Origin: Bin55 sp965116055 | GTDB taxonomy: Bacteria > Pseudomonadota > Gammaproteobacteria > Pseudomonadales > Azotimanducaceae | Reading direction: 5' to 3' | DNA: 64,000 nt | Assembly (NCBI GenBank): GCA_965116055.1 | Contig: OZ220466.1 | Coordinates: 2,418,001-2,482,000, forward strand | Shown here: positions 34,281 to 42,648 of the stretch, one piece after another | How the letters are laid out: each line of letters begins with the position of its first letter | Position numbering within the stretch: position 1 is the first letter of the stretch | The notes under the pieces: generated by a model | What the model was told of the DNA's origin: nothing | Seen by the model: the letters and a program-made list of their open reading frames with translations, nothing else | The model's database searches: none | Made by a program: the position numbers and the translations under genes

Positions 34281-35477
34281 CTATTTGGTTGATCCTACCG
34301 AAAAGTTTCCGGGCAGCTTTTCGGATATCTCCCCGGAGATTTTCGTACCACTCCTTGATCGCGGGAATTTCAAGAGCCTTTGCCCCCCTTTCTTGGTTTT
34401 GAATTTGGCTCGTTCTTTTGCCAGATGTTTCAGCTCTTTTGCGACAAAGTTGCTCAATTGAATGAATCGATCGTCACTCTGGATGAAGTCCTGCCTACTG
34501 GACGTAGCAATATCATCTTGCTCTGTCAGATCAAGGAAATCGGCTTCAAGCTCGCCGATCACATACTTCGTATACAGTCCGCCCTCGCGGTATGAGTCCA
34601 GAATATCCTCAAGCGCAACCTTCCCTCTGGCAAGTACAGATATTTTGTTCAGATTGTCCCCGGCACTTTGCAAATCTCCAGACTTTTCAACCAAACCTAT
34701 CCAGCCCTTCACAGCGTACTTCAGTTGCGAGGATTCCAGAGTGCTGTCTCGTTCAACCACTTGACCCTTCTCGAAACTAGACGAGTCGAAATCCCCATAA
34801 ACGAGAGCGAATTCAATTTGTTTGAGATAGTTCCTGTCCTCAATAGTTACCTCTTTCCCGCTGATGAATACTTTAAAATCACCAGAAATAACCGAGAAGC
34901 GGCGGGCCACCCGCTGCCGCAAATGCCGGTCAAGCGAGGCGTTTGTCCTCTTCTGGAGTTTGCCGAGAACCATTGCCGTACCGGATTCTCCAAGGGTAAT
35001 ATCATCCGGCGGCTTTATGGCAGGAGGGTGATAGTCCTGTTGCTTTTCAATCGCCTCGCGGATTTTCTCGACATCTAGCTCTATGGCGGTAGGGTCGGCG
35101 TTCTTTTTGCGGGTGACAACCTGTATTTTCTTTGCAATAGAGAAGGCGGACAATTTGCCGATGCCCTTCCTTCCCATCACGGGTCTCTCCTTGATCGGCG
35201 TTCTGTCTCCGTCTTGCCCCTGGTCGCTTCCCCTGCGTTGATAACCAATGGTAAGGAACTTTTCCGATAAATCTTCCTCATCCATACCACACCCATCGTC
35301 CTGGACGATGATTTGTTTTTCCTCTTTGTCTCCTTTTATGGTGACCCTGACTGTGGAAGCATCCGCGTCCCAAGCGTTGGCGATCAGCTCGGCTAGGACG
35401 GCCGGAACGTTGCTGTAGAGATTGAGCCCCAAATGATTGAGTACGTTCAGATCAATCTTCAGCATGTAATCTTTCAT
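34281..35477 (-). CDS. GHKL ATPase (MORC/MutL-like) half of a split restriction enzyme
   Basis: Open frame of 398 residues with a GHKL ATP-binding domain: N-box ELIANAWDADA (Glu30, Asn34), G1 DDGCGM (60-65), G2 GRKGIGK (102-108), then an S5-like and helical region. GHKL ATPases paired with cytosine methylases form MORC/MutL-type restriction systems; the pattern recalls what databases call the BbrUII/HgiDII family (recalled, not searched). The last ~20 residues (RLLKFPRSRSGTK...) are out of frame. Reading the next frame after the G6 run gives natural sequence (KALEIPAIKEWYENLRGDIR...). The start overlaps the methyltransferase stop by four bases (ATGA), so the two are coupled. Confidence 0.85.
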   Translation of the reverse strand: MKDYMLKIDLNVLNHLGLNLYSNVPAVLAELIANAWDADASTVRVTIKGDKEEKQIIVQDDGCGMDEEDLSEKFLTIGYQRRGSDQGQDGDRTPIKERPVMGRKGIGKLSAFSIAKKIQVVTRKKNADPTAIELDVEKIREAIEKQQDYHPPAIKPPDDITLGESGTAMVLGKLQKRTNASLDRHLRQRVARRFSVISGDFKVFISGKEVTIEDRNYLKQIEFALVYGDFDSSSFEKGQVVERDSTLESSQLKYAVKGWIGLVEKSGDLQSAGDNLNKISVLARGKVALEDILDSYREGGLYTKYVIGELEADFLDLTEQDDIATSSRQDFIQSDDRFIQLSNFVAKELKHLAKERAKFKTKKGGQRLLKFPRSRSGTKISGEISEKLPGNFSVGSTK

Positions 35478-36523
35478 GACTGTTCAATCAGATGGCGGAC
35501 TATCGTCCTCCCGATGGCCGATGCCAGTGAAGGGGGAACGGCATTTCCGATATGCCGACCCAGTCTGGAGAATGAAATTTCACTGCCGGGCGGGACAAAC
35601 TGATAATGCTCGGGGAAGGTCTGGAGGAGCGCACCTTCCCTCAAGCTTAGCGCCCTGTCTTGCACCGGATGCCCGAAACGCCCTGTTCCATATCTATAGA
35701 ATTGGGTGGTCAGCGTTGGACCCGGCGCATCCCATTGCATACGCCCGTAAACACTTGCATAGCTTGATCCACTTTTTTTCTTGTAGCAATTCGGTAATAG
35801 GGAATCGGGCCATTCTCGCCAACTTCCTCCGGGGGATGATGCGCGAATGCGTTCCAGGTTAATTGGATCAAGTCGCGAACAAACATGCAGCGAGTCGGTT
35901 TCGCTTGATCCTCCATGCTCAAGGGGCGCCAGTTCCCCGATAGTTTGCCTGACTGTTTTGGGTAACAGTGATTCGGGCTTGGGCAAGTTGATTTCACCTA
36001 TTAGGGAAGCTAGCAGAACGAGGCGCCGTCGGGTTTGTGGAACGCCAAAATCGACACAGGAGACAACACCGTCTGCAATTTCGTATCCTGCATCGGTCAA
36101 GTCGCGTTTGAACTTCCGGTAGATTGGCCGCGCCATCATCCGGGGGACATTTTCCATTGAGACGATATCCGGCTTGCCCCGAAGAATGATTCTCAAAAAT
36201 TCATCAATCAGGTGCGCTCCAGGGTCTGGTAGAGAAGATCTCACTTTCGCGGTATGCATAGAAAAGGGTTGACAAGGAGCGCACCCGACCAAGACTCGAT
36301 ATTTTGCGTTCTCAAGATATTTTGCAATATGGGAAAAAGAAATGTCTCGAATGTCCGCTTCAATAAAAGTCGCCTTACAGTTTTCTTCATATGCGTATCG
36401 ACATGACCCATCAATGTCTAGCCCAGCGTTGACCTCAATTCCGGCATTCTGCAAACCGTAGCTCAAGCCTCCGATACTACAAAACATATCAAATGCCTTC
36501 GCATTGAGGGCAGTTCCCTTCAC
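35474..36523 (-). CDS. DNA (cytosine-5-)-methyltransferase
   Basis: Modification enzyme of 349 residues, first gene of the restriction operon. C5-methyltransferase motifs are in order: I (FDMFCSIGGLSYGL, ~11), IV (GCAPCQPFS, catalytic Cys84), VI (ENV, 124-126), VIII (QTRRRL, 163-168), the target recognition region (~200-290), IX (LSLREGALLQTFP) and X (GNAVPPSLA). It would methylate the C5 of cytosine in the recognition site and protect the host from the partner nuclease. The start is GTG at 36523 with only a weak ribosome binding site. All motifs are intact, so an orphan methylase activity is plausible even if the nuclease is broken. Confidence 0.93.
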   Translation of the reverse strand: MKGTALNAKAFDMFCSIGGLSYGLQNAGIEVNAGLDIDGSCRYAYEENCKATFIEADIRDISFSHIAKYLENAKYRVLVGCAPCQPFSMHTAKVRSSLPDPGAHLIDEFLRIILRGKPDIVSMENVPRMMARPIYRKFKRDLTDAGYEIADGVVSCVDFGVPQTRRRLVLLASLIGEINLPKPESLLPKTVRQTIGELAPLEHGGSSETDSLHVCSRLDPINLERIRASSPGGSWREWPDSLLPNCYKKKSGSSYASVYGRMQWDAPGPTLTTQFYRYGTGRFGHPVQDRALSLREGALLQTFPEHYQFVPPGSEISFSRLGRHIGNAVPPSLASAIGRTIVRHLIEQS

Positions 36524-36695
36524 GTCACTATCTTCACGGTAATGTCCTAATTCGCATACTTAAAAATTTTAATGGCAGCATACTTCAGGAGGTCAGTCCA
36601 TTGCTGACGCGATTTCAGGTCGTTATTTCTTGGAAAGAATCAACCTTTGGTCTTTCGGTGACCATAAGTACAACACACCTTTTCCAAAACTTCGG
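36524..36695. other. Upstream region of the methyltransferase operon
   Basis: 172 bases between the GTG start and the HsdM scrap, AT-rich near the gene. It probably carries the operon promoter. No C-box-like operator was recognised. Confidence 0.35.
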
Positions 36696-36866
36696 TCACG
36701 TCATCAGCCCCTCCAGCAACTCGGCGAGTTCTCTTTGATCCAAGCCATGTCCACCTCAATCTCGTCAGGCGGGCGTGACACTTCTTCACATACAAAGTGC
36801 CTTTTGATCAGGATTTCGTAGCCGACCTTGCTCTTTTCGTACCTAGGCATAGGACAGCATTTCGGG
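36696..36866 (-). pseudogene. C-terminal scrap of a type I HsdM methyltransferase (copy B)
   Basis: Minus strand encodes RYEKSKVGYEILIKRHFV, then RPPDEIEVDMAWIK and, after a one-base frame change, ELAELLEGLMT and a stop. This is the characteristic HsdM C-terminus (SKTKVGYEIPFxRHFYxYxPPRPxEEIE...). The rest of hsdM, hsdS and hsdR are absent, so this is a dead remnant of a type I restriction system. Confidence 0.6.
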
Positions 36867-37292
36867 TACCGACCAGGCATCAATGTGCTATGTTCTGTAC
36901 TTGGATCATCCATCAATCACGGCTACGATGATCCTTGAAGGTGCCTGCTTTGAGCCGTCCTGTCGGCGAAGCGCCAACAAGGTATCAATTTATGCTTTGC
37001 ATCCGACATTCATTGATCCACAGTGCGGAACAGTGCGTGTCGTTTTCGGCCAGCAACGCTCAATGAGCCACGACTTTTGCATCAACATGGCCATATATCC
37101 GCATGATCCCGACCAATGAGATAACTGTGCGGTATGCTTGGGGTACTTTTCTGGCCGTCGGCCTATCCCTCCGATACCATGCAGCTTACAGGAGAATGTC
37201 GAAATCGTCAACCAAATGCTCGACACTCTCCTACATCATCCCAGAAGTTTCTCTCTTGAAGACGATGACTGAGAATATCCACCATACATGAA
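36867..37292. other. Intergenic, no gene recognised
   Basis: About 425 bases between the HsdM scrap and the small membrane protein. Short open frames on both strands show no family features. Confidence 0.4.
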
Positions 37293-37403
37293 TCATTTTT
37301 GATCATCTGATACTTTCTGTTTTTGCTTCCAATCTCCAGTATCCTGAGCGGTCATGACAAAATAACCAATCAGGCCCGACAAGAGAATAAAAAGAGGCAT
37401 CAT
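37293..37403 (-). CDS. Candidate 36-residue membrane protein
   Basis: Short open frame encoding MMPLFILLSGLIGYFVMTAQ followed by a charged tail (DTGDWKQKQKVSDDQK). One hydrophobic helix of about 18 residues plus a polar, Lys/Asp-rich tail is typical of small single-pass proteins. AGGA directly precedes the first ATG and is four bases from the second, which may be the true start (37400). It lies 117 bases after the YIP1-family gene on the same strand. Too short for confident calling. Confidence 0.4.
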   Translation of the reverse strand: MMPLFILLSGLIGYFVMTAQDTGDWKQKQKVSDDQK

Positions 37404-37520
37404 TCCTGAAAATTCATGTTGGTTCTCCCAATGCTTCACAGCAACAAGATATAAGACCTACGCATTGTTGCTACCAGACAATATTAATTGATTGGGTGTT
37501 GGATCCGATAAGAAGGGATG

Positions 37521-38237
37521 CTAAAAAATCAAAATCAAAGCACCGTACACAATAACATAGGGAATCGCGACAATAGTAACTGATACACCCATGCTCCGCT
37601 CAGTCCAACAGGCAAATCCAATCGTCATAATCACAATTGACCAGATTACAAACAAATCAAGTGTTTTAATCAGAGAGCCGAGGAAGATACGGTCTATATT
37701 AGGGAGACTGATAAAATTTGAAAAAGCTAGCAGGTTGTAAGCTTGAGGGTCAACTTGGGGACTCATAACTAACGCCGCAAGTATCGTAATCACCGCCCCA
37801 ATTGCCCAAGGCATTCGACCCCAGACAGCAAGCGCTAGCCAGTCACTGTAGTCAATATCCGTTTTTAGAATCTTTCCTACGATGAAAAAATATAGTGCAT
37901 GCAACAGGGATAACACAAAAAACACCAGTATGGCAGTAACGATCCCGCTTAAAACAGCCATCGTAGGGCTGGCTTGAGTGTCCTCAAGCTGCTTCCTCAT
38001 TTGCTCCGCCACATTGTCGACGGTCTCCTGTGGCATCCCCTGATTCTTCATCATTTCGACCGTCTGATCAATCTGGATTTGTATTGCGCCGCCGAGGTCC
38101 ATAGTAAAAGGTATGACAATGGCCGACACAATCGTCGTCGCGAGGATAATCAAAGCAGGCTTGAGCCAGGCTGAATCTTCCTTCTGCGTTTCAAAAGTAG
38201 CCCGAGGATTGATGAAAATTTGAATCAAATCCTTCAT
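37521..38237 (-). CDS. YIP1-family membrane protein
   Basis: Inner-membrane protein of 238 residues with about five hydrophobic helices and the YIP1 pattern: the N-terminal IFINPRATFE motif, a charged loop (~60-95, MMKNQGMPQETVDNVAEQMRKQLED), then LHALYFFIVGKIL and DYSDWLALAVWGRMPWAIGAV. Bacterial YIP1 proteins have no established role. AAGGGAT lies about six bases before the ATG. The gene follows lapA on the same strand after 38 bases and may be in the same transcript. Confidence 0.85.
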   Translation of the reverse strand: MKDLIQIFINPRATFETQKEDSAWLKPALIILATTIVSAIVIPFTMDLGGAIQIQIDQTVEMMKNQGMPQETVDNVAEQMRKQLEDTQASPTMAVLSGIVTAILVFFVLSLLHALYFFIVGKILKTDIDYSDWLALAVWGRMPWAIGAVITILAALVMSPQVDPQAYNLLAFSNFISLPNIDRIFLGSLIKTLDLFVIWSIVIMTIGFACWTERSMGVSVTIVAIPYVIVYGALILIF

Positions 38238-38275
38238 GGATTTATCCCTTGGAAAAATAGACGATGGATATGCTA

Positions 38276-38617
38276 TCAGGAACGATCAGAGACGCCCATC
38301 GTTTCTGAATATTGCGATTCTACCATTGGCGATTCGACTTGACTTTGGGGTTCTTCATTTTGCCGTCTCTCAAGTTCAAGTCGTAAGTCCCTCTGTACGG
38401 CCCTGCCTCGAAAATAACCCGTCGCGCAAAGCAAGACACCGGTCAACCCGCCTAGTGCGAACGAGACAAGCAACCAAATGGAAACTGGCAAAGGAATCGA
38501 ATGCCAAATAATGAGACTAAGTGATAGGGGATCTGGATTGTAGACCGTAAATGCTGTCCAGAATACGAATACCGCCAATAAGACGATAAGGAACAGCGTA
38601 CGTCTGAATAGTTTCAA
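38276..38617 (-). CDS. lapA: LapA-domain (DUF1049) inner-membrane protein
   Basis: Protein of 113 residues with two N-terminal membrane helices (~5-25 and ~43-66) and a cytoplasmic charged tail containing FRGRAVQRDLRLELERR, the usual LapA layout (about 100 residues). In E. coli LapA works with LapB in lipopolysaccharide assembly and in FtsH-mediated control of LpxC. Position directly after ihfB is conserved in gammaproteobacteria and supports the call. The tail is somewhat longer than in E. coli and diverges at the end. Confidence 0.85.
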   Translation of the reverse strand: MKLFRRTLFLIVLLAVFVFWTAFTVYNPDPLSLSLIIWHSIPLPVSIWLLVSFALGGLTGVLLCATGYFRGRAVQRDLRLELERRQNEEPQSQVESPMVESQYSETMGVSDRS

Positions 38618-38661
38618 GGATCGTTCACCGAGAGTTCACAGTTACTTGACTGATCAAGGGA

Positions 38662-38949
38662 TTACGACACTTTAGCTAGACTCTGCTGAAGATCCTGACC
38701 TGGCTTGAAATACGGTAGAAGTCGGACACCAAGTTCCACAGAGGCACCTGTTTTTGGGTTACGCCCACTTCGGGATTGATATATTCGATTTCGAAATGAT
38801 CCGAAACCACGAAGTTCAACCCCCCGATCATCCGCAATCCCTTCGCTGATTTCGTGAAGAATAAGATCGACGGCGATTTCCAAATCCTCGCGTAAAAGTA
38901 AGCCACGGTACCTCTCCGCAAGTGTGTTTACGAGTTCTTTCTTTGTCAA
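38662..38949 (-). CDS. ihfB: Integration host factor subunit beta
   Basis: Nucleoid DNA-bending protein of 95 residues (E. coli 94), one half of the IHF heterodimer. MTKKELVNTLAER opens it, RGFGSFRNRIYQSRSGRNPKTG carries the beta-arm and the Pro that intercalates in the minor groove, and LPYFKPGQDLQQ closes it. It sits 95 bases after rpsA on the same strand, the classic rpsA-ihfB order, and is followed by lapA. Confidence 0.96.
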   Translation of the reverse strand: MTKKELVNTLAERYRGLLLREDLEIAVDLILHEISEGIADDRGVELRGFGSFRNRIYQSRSGRNPKTGASVELGVRLLPYFKPGQDLQQSLAKVS

Positions 38950-39043
38950 TTCGAATCGCCGATTGCGTCGAAAGCCATTGCAAGGCTGACAGGATGGAAT
39001 CTACCGTTATTCAACCTTTTATATACCTATGGACGCTTTGATG

Positions 39044-40720
39044 TTAAGGGCTGCCTTCGCTTAGTTGCGTTTTCACGAGATCGCCCACGGTTTCGGTCGG
39101 TGTGATTTGGCCTTCTTGTTCACGTTGATAATCTGCGTGCGCCTGCCTTTCATCTTGTTGCAGACGTGCTTTAATCGACAAAGTGATTGAGCGTCTACGT
39201 TGATCAATGTTTGTGATCTGAACTGTCACGCTATCGCCAATCTTGAGGTGGCGACGCACATCCTCAACTGGTTCCAAAGCTATTTCGCTGGCGCGCAAGT
39301 AACCATCAATACCCGCTTCCAATTCCACTGTAGCGTCTCTCTCGGTGACTTCAGTGACTGTACCCGTGACAATCGAGTCTTTGCCGTTTTTCGCGGTATA
39401 GTCCGTAAACGAGTCGTCCTGAAGTTGTTTAATACCGAGAGAAATACGCTCTTTCCCCGCGTCAATAGCCAATATTCGAGTTTCAACTTCCTCGCCTTTA
39501 CTATATCTTCGAATCACTTCCTCGTTTTTATCGCTCCACGAGAGGTCACTTACGTGAACCAGACCATCAACATTACCCGGCAATCCTACAAAGATGCCGA
39601 AATCCGTGATCGCCTTAATTGATCCACGTATCGCTTCGCCAACTCGGTACTTCTCCTGAAACTGTTGCCAAGGGTTATCTCGACATTGCTTGATCCCTAA
39701 GGAAACGCGACGCCGGTCCGCGTCAATATCAAGTACCATCACCTCAACGATATCATCCTTAGTGACGACTTTCGACGGTATGACGCTGTGATTAACCCAA
39801 TCCATTTCAGAAACATGCACTAATCCCTCAACACCTTCTTCCAACTCAGCAAAACATCCGTAATCGGTGATATTCGTGACTCGAGCATGTACTCGCGTAC
39901 CGCGAGGATAACGTTGCACAATGTCAACCCATGGGTCGTCTCCAAGTTGTTTAGTCCCTAGCGACACGCGTTGACGTTCTGGATCGTACGAAAGCACCTT
40001 CACTTCAATAGCATCGCCAACCTGCACCATTTCACTTGGATGACGAATGCGTCGCCACGCCATATCCGTTACGTGCAACAAGCCGTCAATACCCCCAAGA
40101 TCGACGAACGCACCGTACTCCGTGAGATTCTTGACCAAGCCCTCTCGAACCTGTCCTTCTTGTAGCGACGCGAGTAACGCCTCGCGTTCTTCGCTAAATG
40201 CATCTTCGAGAATTGCCTTGCGAGAAAGCACAACGTTATTGCGCTTGTTATCTAGCTTAATGACTAAATATTCGAGCGTTTGACCTTCGAACACTGTCGG
40301 ATCCGGTACTGGTCGTATATCAAGTAACGAACCCGGAAGGAAGGCTCGAACATCGTTTATATCAACTGTGAAACCGCCTTTCACGCGGCCGTTTAGCGTA
40401 CCCTTTACCGGAATCTTGCCTTCGAAGCTATCTTCGAGCATATCCCAAGTTTCCGCCCGCTTGGCGCGCTCACGGGAAAGTCTAGTTTCACCCGAGCCGT
40501 CATCAATGGTTTCCATGGCAACTTTAACGATGTCACCGATCTCCGGCATTTTCTCGCCTGCCGACATGAATTGATCTTTTGAGATCACGCCTTCGGACTT
40601 GAGCCCGACGTTAACTGTGATACTCTCATCGTCCATATCAACGACTGTCCCATTAATAATGGCTCCCTGTTCGACTTCGCGGAAGCTCTCATTCAAGAGC
40701 TGCTCAAAACTTTCGCTCAT
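39044..40720 (-). CDS. rpsA: 30S ribosomal protein S1
   Basis: Ribosomal protein of 558 residues (E. coli 557) that helps 30S subunits bind mRNA. Six S1/OB-fold repeats are visible. The first two bind the ribosome; the others share patterns such as GAFVDLGGIDGLLHVTDMAW, GCFAELEEGVEGLVHVSEMDW and GIFVGLPGNVDGLVHVSDLSW. The start MSESFEQLLNES at 40720 has GGAG four bases upstream; an ATG seven codons earlier is not used by the family. S1 represses its own translation through its leader in E. coli; the 170 bases upstream are AT-rich and could play this role. cmk, often just upstream, is absent. Confidence 0.97.
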   Translation of the reverse strand: MSESFEQLLNESFREVEQGAIINGTVVDMDDESITVNVGLKSEGVISKDQFMSAGEKMPEIGDIVKVAMETIDDGSGETRLSRERAKRAETWDMLEDSFEGKIPVKGTLNGRVKGGFTVDINDVRAFLPGSLLDIRPVPDPTVFEGQTLEYLVIKLDNKRNNVVLSRKAILEDAFSEEREALLASLQEGQVREGLVKNLTEYGAFVDLGGIDGLLHVTDMAWRRIRHPSEMVQVGDAIEVKVLSYDPERQRVSLGTKQLGDDPWVDIVQRYPRGTRVHARVTNITDYGCFAELEEGVEGLVHVSEMDWVNHSVIPSKVVTKDDIVEVMVLDIDADRRRVSLGIKQCRDNPWQQFQEKYRVGEAIRGSIKAITDFGIFVGLPGNVDGLVHVSDLSWSDKNEEVIRRYSKGEEVETRILAIDAGKERISLGIKQLQDDSFTDYTAKNGKDSIVTGTVTEVTERDATVELEAGIDGYLRASEIALEPVEDVRRHLKIGDSVTVQITNIDQRRRSITLSIKARLQQDERQAHADYQREQEGQITPTETVGDLVKTQLSEGSP

Positions 40721-41087
40721 AAAACTCCGGTAATAAAACAATACTCACGTCGTACAAACACGCGGATGTTGTACGATGACTCTTTCGTACTCGAAGATTG
40801 AAAACACGCAGTGAGTACGAATAGACCGAACGGCAAGCCTGCTTAAACGAGTAGAAGACGGTAAGTATTAGGTGAAGGCAGAAGTACAAGCGGGTAAGTT
40901 TAACGATTTATCGTCCGTTCACAAATACTAATTTGATGAAGCCTCGCTGTACGAGCGAACTACAAGCGTCTAAATTGATTGAGATCGAACGACTGATTCA
41001 TGAATAACTTAAACGCATAACGGGATTCGCAGATTTAGAATGACCCGTCTTCTATTCACAACCACCTACCACTAGTCGAGACTCATT
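40721..41087. other. Divergent intergenic region upstream of rpsA
   Basis: 367 bases between rpsA (minus) and the serine hydrolase gene (plus). It holds the rpsA promoter and leader. I could not fix a promoter pair. Confidence 0.4.
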
Positions 41088-42224
41088 ATGGCATTTACTG
41101 GCACCTACGACACAAAGTTTCAATCCGTTGTCGATCGATTCGTTGCAAACTTTTCTGAATATGGCGACATAGGCGCAAGTTGCTGTGCGACTGTGGGAGG
41201 CGAGTTTGTCTTGGACATCTACCACGGTCATCAAGACGCAGCGAAGACGAAAGCGTGGGATGCAGACACCATCGTCAACGTCTACTCAACGACTAAGACC
41301 ATGACATTTCTATGTATCTTGCTCTTGGCAGAACGCGGTAAGTTACACGTGACTGACAAAGTCGCAAGCCATTGGCCAGAGTTCGCACAGAACGGCAAGG
41401 AAGAAGTTGAAATTCGCCATTGTCTGAGCCATAGCACCGGATTGTCCGGGTTAGACGAGCAAACAAAACCTGAGGATCTCTACGATTGGAACAAGATCGT
41501 CAATTTGCTTGCTGCTCAAGCACCCTGGTGGGAACCTGGAACACAAAGCGGCTACCACGCGATCACACAGGGTTATCTACTTGGAGAAGTCGTGCGTCGC
41601 ATTACAGGCAAAACGATTGGCACGTACTTTCAAGAAGAGATTAGCGGGCCACTTGACGCGGATTTCCACATCGGCGTTGACCCCAAGCATTTCGACCGAA
41701 TTGCCGAGTTAATTCCACCCCCACCAACTGATCCAGATCCTAATGGACCGACGCCGGATCCTACAAGCATCGCCATGCGCACATTCGCCAGCCCTTCAAG
41801 TAATATCGCTCAAACTAAGACAGCTAGTTGGCGCCAAGCTGAAATTCCTGCCGCGAACGGTCACGGTAATGCCCATTCGGTCGTCAAAGTGCAAACGATT
41901 TTGGCAAATCTCGGTCACGCGTTTGGTATTGATTTGCTATCGAAGGCGACTTGCTTATCAGTCATGGAGGAGCAAACGAATGGTATGGATCTAGTCTTGG
42001 GGGTACCTATGCGCTTTGGCTTAGGTTACGGTTTACGAAGCGAAACATCGCCTATCGGCGTCAATCCAAATACCTGCTTCTGGGGAGGCTACGGCGGTTC
42101 TTCCATCGTTGTTGACATGGACGCGCGCGCGTGCTTTGCATATGTTATGAACAAGATGGAACCCGATGCGCTTGGAGACCCAAGAGGTCTCGGTTTAGGC
42201 ACAGCGTTCTTCAACGCGCTATAA
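41088..42224 (+). CDS. Beta-lactamase-family serine hydrolase
   Basis: Penicillin-binding-protein-like hydrolase or esterase of 378 residues (beta-lactamase superfamily, EstB-type). The nucleophile motif is STTK (Ser67, Lys70). A tyrosine motif is present as SGYHAITQGYLLGE (YHA in place of YxN), and a C-terminal WGGYGGSS replaces the KTG triad, as in esterases of this group. No signal peptide is visible, so it is probably cytosolic and not a true beta-lactamase. Substrate unknown. Confidence 0.87.
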   Translation: MAFTGTYDTKFQSVVDRFVANFSEYGDIGASCCATVGGEFVLDIYHGHQDAAKTKAWDADTIVNVYSTTKTMTFLCILLLAERGKLHVTDKVASHWPEFAQNGKEEVEIRHCLSHSTGLSGLDEQTKPEDLYDWNKIVNLLAAQAPWWEPGTQSGYHAITQGYLLGEVVRRITGKTIGTYFQEEISGPLDADFHIGVDPKHFDRIAELIPPPPTDPDPNGPTPDPTSIAMRTFASPSSNIAQTKTASWRQAEIPAANGHGNAHSVVKVQTILANLGHAFGIDLLSKATCLSVMEEQTNGMDLVLGVPMRFGLGYGLRSETSPIGVNPNTCFWGGYGGSSIVVDMDARACFAYVMNKMEPDALGDPRGLGLGTAFFNAL

Positions 42225-42648
42225 AGCGAGCGATACGCACCTCGGCTTAAGCTCACCCGAAAGACAATCATGTTTTTATCCGGCGTCAATTGAGACGAAT
42301 GGATCAAGTCTATACCTAAATGCTTCTCACCGACGATGCTTGATTCGGATCTGAGCCGTCACTAAGATGTCGTAATAGTGCCGACATGTAGGGAAAATTT
42401 ACATGGGTTTCAGACAAGTAACAAATAGCTGACGACAAGCCTGATCGCGTCTTTCGGAAGAAATGCGTACACCTCTGCGTCCATGCTCACTCTATTGCAT
42501 CCACCAATGCATCAAGGCTACTTACGCAGAAATGACAGATTCAAGCCCGACTCCTCGTCTAAGCGAGAAGACTGAGTTTTATAAAGGGCTTGCGACGCTC
42601 TTCGTCTGCACTATGAAACACTTACATCAATTCAGTTTGATGCACAAA
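42225..42648. other. Intergenic between convergent genes
   Basis: 424 bases after the serine hydrolase stop and after the lpxC stop. One plus-strand open frame (42463-42723) runs into lpxC antisense and is not supported. No clear terminator was found. Confidence 0.4.

Noticed and set aside
41088..42224. Reading the serine hydrolase as an antibiotic-resistance beta-lactamase
   Set aside because: No signal peptide, and the KTG and YxN motifs are replaced, so an esterase-type role is more likely.
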